Shown here: one piece after another, positions 25,585 through 33,494 of the stretch
How the letters are laid out: every line of letters begins with the position of its first letter
How positions within the stretch are numbered: the first letter of the stretch is position 1
Assembly (NCBI GenBank): GCA_045801465.1
Contig: JBJMSU010000120.1
Span: 1 to 54,548 of the forward strand
Reading direction: 5' to 3'
Source: DATFWC01 sp045801465
Lineage (GTDB): Bacteria > Pseudomonadota > Alphaproteobacteria > Rhizobiales > Xanthobacteraceae
Length of the DNA stretch: 54,548 nucleotides
Made by a program: the position numbers and the translations under genes
Notes under the pieces: model-generated
What the model saw: the letters and a program-made list of their open reading frames with translations, nothing else
Databases searched by the model: none
What the model was told of the DNA's origin: nothing

Positions 25585-26337
25585 TCACTTGCCCGCGGCG
25601 ACGACCTCGGCCGGCACGGTGCCCGATCTCGCATACATGGCCGGAATGCGTGCCTCCAGTTCGACGAGAAGCCGCTCGGCCTCGACCGCCCTGGGCGACG
25701 GCGTCGCAATGATGAGCCGCTCCAGGATGTAGCGATAGGAGGCGGCGCGTTCTGCCAGACAATGTTGGACCCAGGCGAGGATCAGTGCATTCTCGCGCAC
25801 CCGCCAGGCCGCGTTGGCGGCTTCATCGACGGTGAGACCGGAAATGAAGGCGAGACTTTTCTCGCGCTTGCGATCGAGATCGACGACGGTGAATGCGACG
25901 GGGACGAACTGGTCGATGCGGACGAAATCATTGCGAATGTCCTCGATCAGCTGTGCATAGCGGGCGCTGGGAGACCGATACGGCTTTGTCAAAAGCTTGA
26001 GGGCGTAGCCTTGGTAATCGGAGTTCTCTCCGTAGTACGGAATGGCGCTGACGCGACGAAACTCGCCCAAGATGAAATACCAGCGTTGCCGGCTGTACGG
26101 CGGCCTGATCAGGCCATAAGCGTACTGGCGCAGCAGCTCTTCCTCGTCGGTCAGCGGATAGGCGGCTGGCGGCTGGCCCAGTGCGGCGGCGGCCTCGTCG
26201 CCGACCCAAGCCGGTCGGTCGACGCTCAGGATCGTTTGGCGCGGTCGGCCGAAATCGCCGTAACACCCGCCGAACAGGAACGCGAGAGCCGCAAAGGCTG
26301 CTTCGCAGCGGAGCTGTCGGCCGGAGCGCAGCCCCAT
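25585..26337 (-). CDS. conserved lipoprotein, unknown function
   Basis: Protein of 250 residues with a lipoprotein leader: LAFLFGGC places the lipidated Cys near residue 25. The mature part is mostly helical, with YGLIRPPYSRQRWYFILGEF and YRYILERLIIATPSPRAVEA among its conserved-looking stretches. No catalytic motif is visible. Similar lipoproteins occur in Bradyrhizobium relatives. It follows the small gene at 26352 by 14 bases, so the two are probably one operon. Confidence 0.78.
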   Translation of the reverse strand: MGLRSGRQLRCEAAFAALAFLFGGCYGDFGRPRQTILSVDRPAWVGDEAAAALGQPPAAYPLTDEEELLRQYAYGLIRPPYSRQRWYFILGEFRRVSAIPYYGENSDYQGYALKLLTKPYRSPSARYAQLIEDIRNDFVRIDQFVPVAFTVVDLDRKREKSLAFISGLTVDEAANAAWRVRENALILAWVQHCLAERAASYRYILERLIIATPSPRAVEAERLLVELEARIPAMYARSGTVPAEVVAAGK

Positions 26338-26351
26338 CGAGATGCCGGTGT

Positions 26352-26552
26352 TTAAGACGGCGTGCCGCGCCGGCGCCGTCCGCGCCCCGGCGAATTGCCG
26401 GTTCCAGGCGCACAGCCAGTTGGCGCATCGACGTGTCGCTCCACGCGGATCACTGGAAGAATGATGATGGCTGCCGGCTCGCTGACCACGGCGAGACGCC
26501 GACAGTCATGGGCAATCCGTTCTTCCAAAGGGAACCTGATCACCGTTCCCAT
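26352..26552 (-). CDS. small conserved protein upstream of lipoprotein
   Basis: Protein of 66 residues: MGTVIRFPLEERIAHDCRRL, a hydrophobic AIIILPVIRVERH strip, and a Gly/Arg-rich tail. A very good ribosome site (AGGAGG, about 6 bases upstream) supports translation despite the short length. It probably forms an operon with the lipoprotein gene 14 bases downstream. Function is unknown; the MGTVIRFP start recurs in rhizobial small proteins. Confidence 0.6.
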   Translation of the reverse strand: MGTVIRFPLEERIAHDCRRLAVVSEPAAIIILPVIRVERHVDAPTGCAPGTGNSPGRGRRRRGTPS

Positions 26553-26609
26553 AGCCCCCTCCTCACAACGGCGGCAGCCAGGCCCCCCAAGAGCCGTGCC
26601 TCGCTCTGA

Positions 26610-26621
26610 CCCTAATTAGGG
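26610..26621. promoter_or_regulatory. 12-bp palindrome CCCTAATTAGGG
   Basis: Perfect palindrome 58 bases upstream of the small gene starting at 26552. It could be an operator for that operon; no regulator can be assigned. Confidence 0.35.
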
Positions 26622-26632
26622 GCCGTACAAGG

Positions 26633-26647
26633 TTAACACTCCGTTAC
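26633..26647. promoter_or_regulatory. CtrA-like box TTAA-N7-TTAC
   Basis: TTAA at 26633-26636 and TTAC at 26644-26647 with seven bases between, one mismatch from the CtrA consensus. It lies about 80 bases upstream of the operon starting at 26552. Confidence 0.4.
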
Positions 26648-26948
26648 GGGCAAGTGATTGATCCGCCCATGCGGAGTTCTCCTCAGGGCGCGTTGCGCGC
26701 GAGCCACGCTCGGCAGATTTCAGCGAGTTGACTTCGCTTGCTCAAGGCTGGCGCAGAAGCGGTAAGCTCGGAGGTGCGGCATCACAACGGCTCCGGTGAT
26801 CGTCCACATCCGGAGGACTCCTCGGGCGCGCCGGCGGGGGACGTGAAGATCCGGCCGATCTCGCGTCCGAGGCCATCGAACGTCGTCGTATGGCCGTCAG
26901 GTCCCCGAAGCTCCGCTTGCTGGCATGCCGGACGACAACTCGCCCAGC

Positions 26949-27139
26949 CTAGCGGCGCGGGCGGTGCGTGCGGTGACCGGGATAGAGCGGAACCTGTGCG
27001 TACGCGCCGACATCGCCGGCAGCGTAACCGGCGTCGGTGCCATAACCGGCATAGGTCCCGTAATTGCCTCGAGAGTGTCGGCGCAGGTCGGCGGCGTCGC
27101 TTCGGCATGGATCGAACGCAACGCGCGCGGAACGGACAT
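26949..27139 (-). pseudogene. possible frameshifted Gly/Tyr-rich small gene
   Basis: From ATG 27139 the minus strand reads MSVPRALRSIHAEATPPTC and so on for about 24 codons. In the next frame it then reads NYGTYAGYGTDAGYAAGD to a TAG at 26949. The second part has a regular Gly/Tyr/Ala composition unlike random GC-rich sequence. The two could be one gene with a one-base shift. No family is recognised and the case is weak. Confidence 0.25.
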
Positions 27140-27155
27140 GTCGTGTGTCAACAGG

Positions 27156-27187
27156 TTAACGGCGGATTACCGTTAACACTCCGCTAA
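27156..27187. promoter_or_regulatory. tandem CtrA-like boxes before DUF2336 gene
   Basis: TTAA-CGGCGGA-TTAC (27156-27170) and TTAA-CACTCCG-CTAA (27173-27187), each one mismatch from TTAA-N7-TTAA. They are spaced 17 bases start to start, and the second ends 44 bases before the GTG at 27232. Confidence 0.5.
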
Positions 27188-27231
27188 CGAGCTGAAGCTA
27201 AGGTGATGCGCACGACTACGGAGCTTCGAGA

Positions 27232-28404
27232 GTGGTGACGGTGCCGACATTACCGAATCTCGATGGGCTCATCGGGCTGGCGCGCCAGGACGGGGTCGAT
27301 GTCCGCCCGACGCTCGTCCGCGTCCTGACGGACATGTACGTCCAGAAGCACACCCATACGGCCGATGAGGAACACCGCTATAGCGAGCTTGCATTGTGGC
27401 TGCTCGCCGGCGTCGATGTCGCGACGCGTGCGGCGGTCGCCAAAAAGCTGTCCACTTACCCGCACGCTCCTCGCCTGGTCGTCCGCCGGCTCGCGCGCGA
27501 TGTCATCGAAGTCGCGGAACCTCTCTTGGTGAGCTCGCTCTGCCTCACCAGCGACGACCTCCTCGCCATCATCAAGGATTTCGGGCCGCGTCATGCCGCG
27601 GCGATCGGCACGAGGCACCTCTCGGCTGCGCGGGCGACCGATGCACCGCACCGCTCTCGCGTGACCGACAATCCGCCCAATGGCTCCAAGAACGCCTCGG
27701 CAGGCGACGGCCGCCGGGTCGCGGAGCTTGCCGAGCGCCCGGTATCCCCGGCGGCTCGATCGGAGGTGCCCGTGCAAAACCCTCCATCAGCAGCCGCAGC
27801 ACCGCCCGCGGCGCGCGAAGGCGAGGCCGTGAACCTGGGCGAGCGCTTCTTGAGTGCCGGCTCACCCGAACGCCGCCTGCTCCTGGAGCGCCTCGACGGT
27901 GAAACCCTCCCGCCCCGTGAACCCGCGCTGCCGCCAAGACGCGAGGACCTGATCGGCGAGCTCGAAAGCGCGGCCATGCAGCGCCGGCCTGACGACTTCG
28001 CGCACAGCCTCGAACGCGCGTTGGGAATTTCCAGCTCGAGAGCGCGGCAGATTGTCTACGACGAGACCGGCGAGCCGGTGGTGATCGTCGCCAAGGCGCT
28101 CGCCGTTGCATCGGAACGTCTGGTGCGCATTCTTCTGTTCCTCAACCCGCGCGTCGGCCAGTCGGTCGAGCGCGTCTTCAGCCTCGTCGATCTCTACGAA
28201 CAACTGAGCGTGCAGGCCGCCCACCATATCGTGGCGAGCTGGCAAAACGTGAACGCAAACGAAAAGCCAAAGGCGGATTACCGTCCCCTGCACTGGAATG
28301 ACGAGCGCCCGGGGGCACGGCGGATGTTTGCTACCCACGGTCGGCGCGTCATGGTGCAGGTGCCGGACGGCCGCGCCATCAAGCGGGCGGCGAACAGCGA
28401 GTAG
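27232..28404 (+). CDS. DUF2336 domain protein
   Basis: Cytoplasmic protein of 390 residues with the DUF2336 alpha-helical repeat domain in the N-terminal part (VRPTLVRVLTDMYVQKHTHT, RAAVAKKLSTYPHAP, RRLARDVIEVAEPLL). A Pro/Ala-rich linker (about 150-200) leads to a second helical region. The family is almost confined to alphaproteobacteria; its function is unknown. The GTG at 27232 lies after GGAG, with a second GTG next to it. CtrA-like boxes upstream hint at cell-cycle or motility control. Confidence 0.87.
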   Translation: MVTVPTLPNLDGLIGLARQDGVDVRPTLVRVLTDMYVQKHTHTADEEHRYSELALWLLAGVDVATRAAVAKKLSTYPHAPRLVVRRLARDVIEVAEPLLVSSLCLTSDDLLAIIKDFGPRHAAAIGTRHLSAARATDAPHRSRVTDNPPNGSKNASAGDGRRVAELAERPVSPAARSEVPVQNPPSAAAAPPAAREGEAVNLGERFLSAGSPERRLLLERLDGETLPPREPALPPRREDLIGELESAAMQRRPDDFAHSLERALGISSSRARQIVYDETGEPVVIVAKALAVASERLVRILLFLNPRVGQSVERVFSLVDLYEQLSVQAAHHIVASWQNVNANEKPKADYRPLHWNDERPGARRMFATHGRRVMVQVPDGRAIKRAANSE

Positions 28405-28421
28405 CGAATACTGCTCTGTCC

Positions 28422-28769
28422 TCACTTTACGAGTTGATCGAGGAAGTGCCGCCCCGCTCGATCCTCGACCTCGATGATCCAGATATCGGGATCGAACTTA
28501 AGCTCACGGCCGAGATAGGATTCGACGTCGGTCTCGGCGACCGGCTGGCTGACGAAGCAGGCAGAAAAGGCGCGATCCGCCGGGCGGGCATGGTCGAATG
28601 CCGTCTGCGGCGCCGGACCATAGAGTTCAGCCGTTCCGTCGAGCCGGCTGATCTTGACGAACACCGCTCCGGCCTCCTCGGCGCCGCGCCGCCGCACCAC
28701 CGCGAATGCTCCCTCGATATGGCAGCGCCGAACATAAGCCGCCACCCAGATCGCCGACTTGAGACGCAT
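28422..28769 (-). CDS. DUF1491 family protein
   Basis: Protein of 115 residues starting MRLKSAIWVAAYVRRCHIEG, the usual start of DUF1491. Later landmarks are AGAVFVKISRLDGTAELYGP and FDPDIWIIEVEDRAGRHF. The family is a small cytoplasmic alphaproteobacterial one without known function. The frame is open further upstream, but that part is encoded by the palindromic element at 28788-28872 and is not protein-like. It converges on the DUF2336 gene with a 17-base gap. Confidence 0.87.
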   Translation of the reverse strand: MRLKSAIWVAAYVRRCHIEGAFAVVRRRGAEEAGAVFVKISRLDGTAELYGPAPQTAFDHARPADRAFSACFVSQPVAETDVESYLGRELKFDPDIWIIEVEDRAGRHFLDQLVK

Positions 28770-28787
28770 AGGATGATTGTCTCCGGG

Positions 28788-28872
28788 TCGTTCCCGCGCA
28801 ATCGGGAACCTATGATCACCGCCGTATAAGAACATTACGGTGGTCATGGGTCCCCGCCTTCGCGCGGACGAC
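28788..28872. repeat. composite palindromic element
   Basis: Two arms of about 38 bases form an imperfect inverted repeat around a 9-base centre (TAAGAACAT). The inner part of the arms, ATGATCACCGCCGTA versus TACGGTGGTCAT, is highly matched. The left arm also contains its own hairpin (GTTCCCG/CGGGAAC at 28790-28809). The right arm, 28843-28872, shares its pattern with 16625-16658. It lies between the DUF1491 start and the stop of the next minus-strand gene. Confidence 0.65.
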
Positions 28873-28885
28873 AAGCAACAAACCA

Positions 28886-29776
28886 TCAATCCAAGGGACG
28901 GCCCGTGACGGCGGCAAGCTCGCGCGTCAGGCGCTCGGAGATCTGGCCCGTCACCGGCAGCTTGCGTTCGCGTTCGAAGCGCTCGATCGCCACCTTGGTC
29001 TCAGCCCCCAATACGCCGGTCGGCCGCACCTGACCGTAGCCGAAATCGGCGAGCGCCCGCTGCACCGCCAGCACCCGCTTGGAGGTCGGAATCGCAGCAG
29101 GAGGAACGGGCGCGTGAGGCGCAGGTTTCGGGGCGGCGCTGGCGGTTTTTGCGCCACCTGGCCGCGCGCTGGCCACAGGCGCCGTTGCTGACGCTGCGGG
29201 CGTGGCCGGCGTCGCGGCAGTCGGCGAACGCGCGATGGCGCGCAGCAGCGCCTCGTCCGGCTGCGCGCTCGGTTTCAAACCGGCGGCGTGCTCGAAGTCG
29301 CGGATGGCAGCGTCGGTCTTGGCTCCATAGATGCCGTCGACCGGCCCGTCGAAAAAGCCGCGCCGCGACAGTTCACGTTGGATGTCGGAAACCATCTGGG
29401 CGCGCGGCCGTGCCAGGGCGTGATCCTCGGCCGCATTGGTCTCGCGCATGGCAGGACGCGGACGCGGCATCGAAATGAAGCTGCTGGTGGCGTCGACGGT
29501 CGCGACCGGACGTGGCTTGCCGGCCAGCATCGGTGCCGGATGCGGGCTTGCCTGCAGGAACAGCGCATTGATGCAGATCGCGGCGGTGGCGGTGGTTGCG
29601 ATGCCGATGCCCAGCGAATCCCAGGGACGGCGACACACGGTACGCCACAACGCCGCGCCGATGCCCAAAAGCGCGCTGCCAACACGAGACAGGCCGGTTC
29701 CGACGACCGAGCGGTCGAGGTCGAACATACGTTCGTCCATCACGGCGGCTGACGCGGCGGTGCGTTCCCTAGGCAC
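28886..29776 (-). CDS. membrane protein with two peptidoglycan-binding domains
   Basis: Protein of 296 residues with one membrane helix (about 52-74). A first peptidoglycan-binding-1 domain spans about residues 125-185 (VSDIQRELSRRGFFDGPVDG) and a second about 230-290 (VLAVQRALADFGYGQVRPTG). A Pro/Ala linker joins them. It should be anchored in the inner membrane and bind cell wall from the periplasm. Its start overlaps the 3' end of the histidine-kinase gene by 8 bases, so the two are co-expressed. Confidence 0.88.
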   Translation of the reverse strand: MPRERTAASAAVMDERMFDLDRSVVGTGLSRVGSALLGIGAALWRTVCRRPWDSLGIGIATTATAAICINALFLQASPHPAPMLAGKPRPVATVDATSSFISMPRPRPAMRETNAAEDHALARPRAQMVSDIQRELSRRGFFDGPVDGIYGAKTDAAIRDFEHAAGLKPSAQPDEALLRAIARSPTAATPATPAASATAPVASARPGGAKTASAAPKPAPHAPVPPAAIPTSKRVLAVQRALADFGYGQVRPTGVLGAETKVAIERFERERKLPVTGQISERLTRELAAVTGRPLD

Positions 29777-31637
29777 GTTTTCTCACTTGGCTGTGCGGTT
29801 GATGCATGGCGATTTCGCCGCGCGGCTGAGCCTCGGCTTTCACGTCGCGGATGCCCGATCGTTCACAGTCGATGGGCAGGCGAACCGTTATGCACGTCCC
29901 CTCGCCCACGCGGCTGCGAATCTCGACCGTGCCGGCATGAAGCGCCACTAAGCCCTTCACGATGGACAGTCCCAGCCCGGTGCCGTCGTACGGCCGCGCG
30001 TACGAGCCGCGCGCCTGGAAGAACGGATCGCCGATCCGCGCCAGATCGGTCGCATCAATCCCGACTCCGGTGTCTTCCACCACCAGTACGACGTTCGCCC
30101 CTTCCAACTTTACGCTGACCGTCACGCGTCCGCCGCGGTCCGTGAACTTGATGGCATTGGACAGGAGGTTGAGCAGGATCTGCTTGACGGCGCGTTTGTC
30201 GGCAGTGATTTCGGGGAGCTCGCCGGCGACGCGGACGATCAAATCGATACCTGCCTCGCGCGCCTTCAAGGCCAGGAGATCGCAGCACGTCCTGAGAATC
30301 GGCGCCGGCGCAAACGGCTCGGGCGTGAGCTCGAAATTCCCACTCTCGATCTTGGACATGTCGAGAATGCCGTTGACGACCGACAAGAGGTGCTGACCGG
30401 ATTCGTTGATAAGATGGGCGTAATCGTGGCGCCGTGCGGCGTCGAGCTTCATCGTGTCTTCATTCATCAGCATGTCGGAAAAGCCGATGATGGCATTGAG
30501 CGGCGTGCGCAGCTCATGCGTCATGGTGGCGAGGAAACGGCTCTTGGCGGCGTTGGCGCGCTCCGCTTCGTGGCGCGCCTCCTCGATCGCCTGCTCCTGC
30601 GCCTTGCGCTCAGTGATGTCGCGCACGACGGCGACGACCTCGCCGTCCTCCGTGCCTGTGGCGGAAGCAAGTGGCCGGCAGCGCATCTCCACCCAGATGA
30701 AATGCGGCTCATGGCGCGCCGTTATGCCGGCGCGCTCGCGCCTCACGCGGAATTCCACCGAGCGCGCCTGCCGACACGCTGCTGCATCCGCCAGCGTGGT
30801 GAGATAGGCAGGTCGATCGGCGACGTGAACGCGGTCGAACAGGCCATGTCCGAGGAGCTCGCGCGGCGGCATGCCGAACAGCGACTCGGCCGCCGGCGAG
30901 GCGAACAGGACCGCACCATTGCGCCCATGCCGGGTAATGAGGTCGGACATGTTCCGCGCCAGCAGGTAATAGCGTGCCTCGCCGGCGCTCAACAGGCGCG
31001 AGCCGGTGCGCGCCAGCGATCCGGCGCGCAGCGCCAACAAAGTGCCGTAGAGGGCCGCCGAGACGATGCCGAGTGCCGCCAACGTGATCCGGTCAGGACC
31101 CGTTGCCGCAGCCTCCCCCTCGCCGTTGAGCACCAGCAGAGCGGCGCCGCCGAGCGCAAACAATCCGGAAAGCGCCACGGTTTGTCGCGACGCGGAGAGC
31201 GCCGCCTCGAGCGGCACCACCACCAGCCAGACCGCAGCGAATGATCCGATTCCGCCGGTACTGGCGGCGATGACCGTGACGAGAATCGTGAGCGCAAGCG
31301 CCGCCAGCACATGCGCGGCTTCGTAGCGGCCGGTGTGCGACAGGAAATAGGCGTTGAGGATCGGCAGCAGCATCCAGCCGAAAAAGAGAGCTTCGAGATT
31401 GCCCGGGACGCCGTTGAAGACCAGATATACCGGGAAGGCGGCGAGCGCGGTGAGCCCAATGACGATGCGCGAGCCGATGAACGCCCGATGACGCGCTGCC
31501 GTCATGGCATCGTGTCGTGCCGACGGATGTACCAACGCGTCAATGTAGTCGCGAACGGGCGCGAGAACGCTCACGTGAAACGCTGCACGTCCGCTCGGGC
31601 GAGACGCGCTCCCCTTTGTCCCTGCCGATCGTGTCAA
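29769..31637 (-). CDS. PAS-domain histidine kinase, DivJ/PleC-like
   Basis: Sensor kinase of 622 residues. Six or so membrane helices (about 55-205) are followed by a PAS domain (about 225-345; DLITRHGRNGAVLFASPAAE). The HisKA box MTHELRTPLNAIIGFSDML has its His near residue 373. The ATPase domain shows NLLSNAIKF, EDTGVGID and GTGLGLSIV. This layout and HisKA sequence resemble the DivJ/PleC cell-cycle kinases of alphaproteobacteria, which act on DivK/PleD. Exact orthology is not proven. A CtrA-like box lies 7 bases upstream of the start. Confidence 0.88.
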   Translation of the reverse strand: MTRSAGTKGSASRPSGRAAFHVSVLAPVRDYIDALVHPSARHDAMTAARHRAFIGSRIVIGLTALAAFPVYLVFNGVPGNLEALFFGWMLLPILNAYFLSHTGRYEAAHVLAALALTILVTVIAASTGGIGSFAAVWLVVVPLEAALSASRQTVALSGLFALGGAALLVLNGEGEAAATGPDRITLAALGIVSAALYGTLLALRAGSLARTGSRLLSAGEARYYLLARNMSDLITRHGRNGAVLFASPAAESLFGMPPRELLGHGLFDRVHVADRPAYLTTLADAAACRQARSVEFRVRRERAGITARHEPHFIWVEMRCRPLASATGTEDGEVVAVVRDITERKAQEQAIEEARHEAERANAAKSRFLATMTHELRTPLNAIIGFSDMLMNEDTMKLDAARRHDYAHLINESGQHLLSVVNGILDMSKIESGNFELTPEPFAPAPILRTCCDLLALKAREAGIDLIVRVAGELPEITADKRAVKQILLNLLSNAIKFTDRGGRVTVSVKLEGANVVLVVEDTGVGIDATDLARIGDPFFQARGSYARPYDGTGLGLSIVKGLVALHAGTVEIRSRVGEGTCITVRLPIDCERSGIRDVKAEAQPRGEIAMHQPHSQVRKRA

Positions 31638-32008
31638 AGGCGCCTTAAGCGAACGCTAAGGGCGCCGCCCGCGCCCACGGGTCCAAGGCTGCATGCGGCG
31701 GTCTCGCCGCCAAGCGGCCCGGGATTCCTCCGGCATGGTGAACGATCGGTTGCAATTGGCCCGCACCGGACGCAGTTCAAATCGGGATGATGGAGGGCTT
31801 TCGCGCCCCGCGGTGCCGTCACCGGCGCGCCGACGACACATGAATTCCATAGCGCATTCAATGCCATCGAAATCATTTCAAATTTTCATAAATTTAGCCG
31901 CGAAGTTAAGCAAAATGCCGAGGAGGCGGCGAACCTCGGCTTCAATCATTGTTTGCTAGCATGGGTCGGTGCGGAAAAAACAAAACCGCGGGGACACGGG
32001 GCAGGGTC
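31638..32008. other. intergenic stretch between divergent genes
   Basis: About 370 bases. It has a locally AT-rich patch near 31855-31920 that probably contains promoter elements, and the CtrA-like box at 31645. No gene is convincing. Confidence 0.4.
31645..31659. promoter_or_regulatory. CtrA-like box TTAA-N7-CTAA
   Basis: TTAA (31645-31648) and CTAA (31656-31659), seven bases apart, one mismatch from consensus, directly upstream of the kinase start at 31637. Such a position would suit repression or a very close transcription start. Confidence 0.4.
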
Positions 32009-32419
32009 ATGAGGTTCTTGTTGAAGGCGGCGTTCTGGCTGAGCGTCGTCGTGATGCTCTTGCCGGCGGACAAAAAGCGTCCGGCATCGCAGGTCGGGGC
32101 CACTGAAGCCGTTTCGGCAGCAACCGCGGCCATGTCGGACATGCGCCAGTTCTGCTCGCGGCAGCCGGATGCCTGCACGGTCGGCTCGCAAGCGGCCACG
32201 ACGTTCGGGCAAAAGGCGCAAGCCGGCGCCAAGATGCTCTACGAGTTCCTCAGCGACCGTTCGGGACCGAGCGAGACCGGGTCGGTGGCCGGCAAAGCGG
32301 CAGACCGTGCGACGGCCGGTCACGCCGCGCAACCGTCGCAGCATACGCTGAGGCCGGCCGACCTCGCGCCCGCCTGGCGCGGACCTGAACCGCGCAGGGA
32401 CGCCAAGCGCCCGGCCTAA
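32009..32419 (+). CDS. DUF5330 small exported protein
   Basis: Protein of 136 residues starting MRFLLKAAFWLSVVVMLLPA, an N-terminal membrane/signal segment. A DUF5330-type part follows with MSDMRQFCSRQPDACTVGSQ and AKMLYEFLSD. Two cysteines in CSRQPDAC may form a disulfide bond. The family is common in Rhizobiales, with no known function. The ATG at 32009 follows AGGG and coincides with the conserved family start. Confidence 0.83.
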   Translation: MRFLLKAAFWLSVVVMLLPADKKRPASQVGATEAVSAATAAMSDMRQFCSRQPDACTVGSQAATTFGQKAQAGAKMLYEFLSDRSGPSETGSVAGKAADRATAGHAAQPSQHTLRPADLAPAWRGPEPRRDAKRPA

Positions 32420-32570
32420 GCGACGCGATCCGCCACGACCTTTCGTCCCAGTAACGCCGGCGGCGCCCCGTCCCAGCGCGCGGTTTTCTTTCGCGGGCGG
32501 CCCGTATCGGGCTATATCTGCGGGCTGGAGCACCTATATCGAATGGATGACGCTTGAGCCCGCAACGGCG

Positions 32571-32999
32571 ATGACCATCGACGAGATCATCGAGAATTTC
32601 TCGTTCCTGGACGATTGGGACGACCGCTACCGCTATGTGATCGAGCTCGGCCGCGGGCTTGCGCCGCTGCCCGAATCCGCCCGCAACGAGGCGAACAAGG
32701 TGCAGGGCTGCGCCAGTCAGGTCTGGCTCGCCAGCGAGGTGCGGCCCGACGGGGCCGGTGGTCCCAGGCTTTATCTCGTCGGCGACAGCGACGCTCACAT
32801 CGTGCGCGGCCTGATCGCCATCCTGCTCACTCTCTACGGCGGGAAGCCGGCGCGCGAAATTCTCTCCACCGATGCCATTACGGTCTTCGACCGCTTAGGC
32901 TTGCGCGAGCATTTGACGCCGCAGCGCTCGAACGGCTTCCGCTCGATGGTGGAGCGGATCCGCGGCGATGCCCGCGCCGCGCTCGCGCCGGCGGCGTGA
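32571..32999 (+). CDS. sufE: SufE cysteine-desulfurase activator
   Basis: Sulfur acceptor of 142 residues. The key Cys47 lies in NKVQGCASQVW, where it takes persulfide from SufS for iron-sulfur cluster assembly. The C-terminal phrase LTPQRSNGFRSMVERI is strongly conserved. MTIDEIIENFSFLDDWDDRY matches the usual start of rhizobial SufE, so ATG 32571 is preferred to the ATG 24 bases upstream. The rest of the suf operon is not in the window. Confidence 0.92.
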   Translation: MTIDEIIENFSFLDDWDDRYRYVIELGRGLAPLPESARNEANKVQGCASQVWLASEVRPDGAGGPRLYLVGDSDAHIVRGLIAILLTLYGGKPAREILSTDAITVFDRLGLREHLTPQRSNGFRSMVERIRGDARAALAPAA

Positions 33000-33077
33000 T
33001 CGGATGGCTGGAAAGCCGGTAGACGCGAAATGGCCGGCGAGCGGCGGCCTAACGATCTTCGATGGTGAAGGCCAACC

Positions 33078-33494
33078 TTACTTCCGGCGGCGACGCTGCT
33101 GTCCGAGCCCCATCTGCTTGGCGAGCTGCGAGCGCGCGGCGGCGTAGTTTGGCGCCACCATGGGATAGTCCGCCGGCAAGGTCCACTTCTCGCGGTATTG
33201 CTCCGGAGTCATATTGTATTGCGTGCGCAGATGTCGTTTCAGCGACTTGAACTTCTTTCCGTCCTCGAGGCAGACGATGTAATCGGGAGTGATCGACTTC
33301 TTGACCGAAACCGCCGGTTTCAACGGCTCCGGCTGCGCATCGGTGTGCCCGCCTGAAACACGCATCAATGCGGCATGAACTTGATTGATCAGGCCCGGCA
33401 TGTCGGCCGCCGGGACCGGATTATTGCTGACATAGGCCGATACGATTTCTGCAGTCAGCTCGATGAAATTGCCGTTTCCCATATTTTCGCTCAT
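33078..33494 (-). CDS. mucR: MucR/Ros-family transcriptional regulator
   Basis: Regulator of 138 residues with a Ros/MucR zinc-finger-like domain: ITPDYIVCLEDGKKFKSLKR, then HLRTQYNMTPEQYR and PADYPMVAPNYA. In this subtype the second zinc ligand is Asp instead of Cys, as seen here (CLED). MucR proteins bind AT-rich DNA and control exopolysaccharide, motility and cell-cycle genes in Rhizobiales. Rhizobiales usually carry several paralogues, so the specific role is uncertain. A long AT-richer region lies upstream. Confidence 0.93.
   Translation of the reverse strand: MSENMGNGNFIELTAEIVSAYVSNNPVPAADMPGLINQVHAALMRVSGGHTDAQPEPLKPAVSVKKSITPDYIVCLEDGKKFKSLKRHLRTQYNMTPEQYREKWTLPADYPMVAPNYAAARSQLAKQMGLGQQRRRRK

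Larger units (their letters stand above)
26553..27231. other. 680-base stretch without a clear gene
   Basis: Between the small protein start and the DUF2336 gene. It contains a 12-bp palindrome (26610-26621), three CtrA-like boxes, and a possible decayed minus-strand frame (26949-27139). The 16-base stretches at 26632-26647 and 27172-27187 differ at two positions, giving a direct repeat across the region. Confidence 0.45.
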
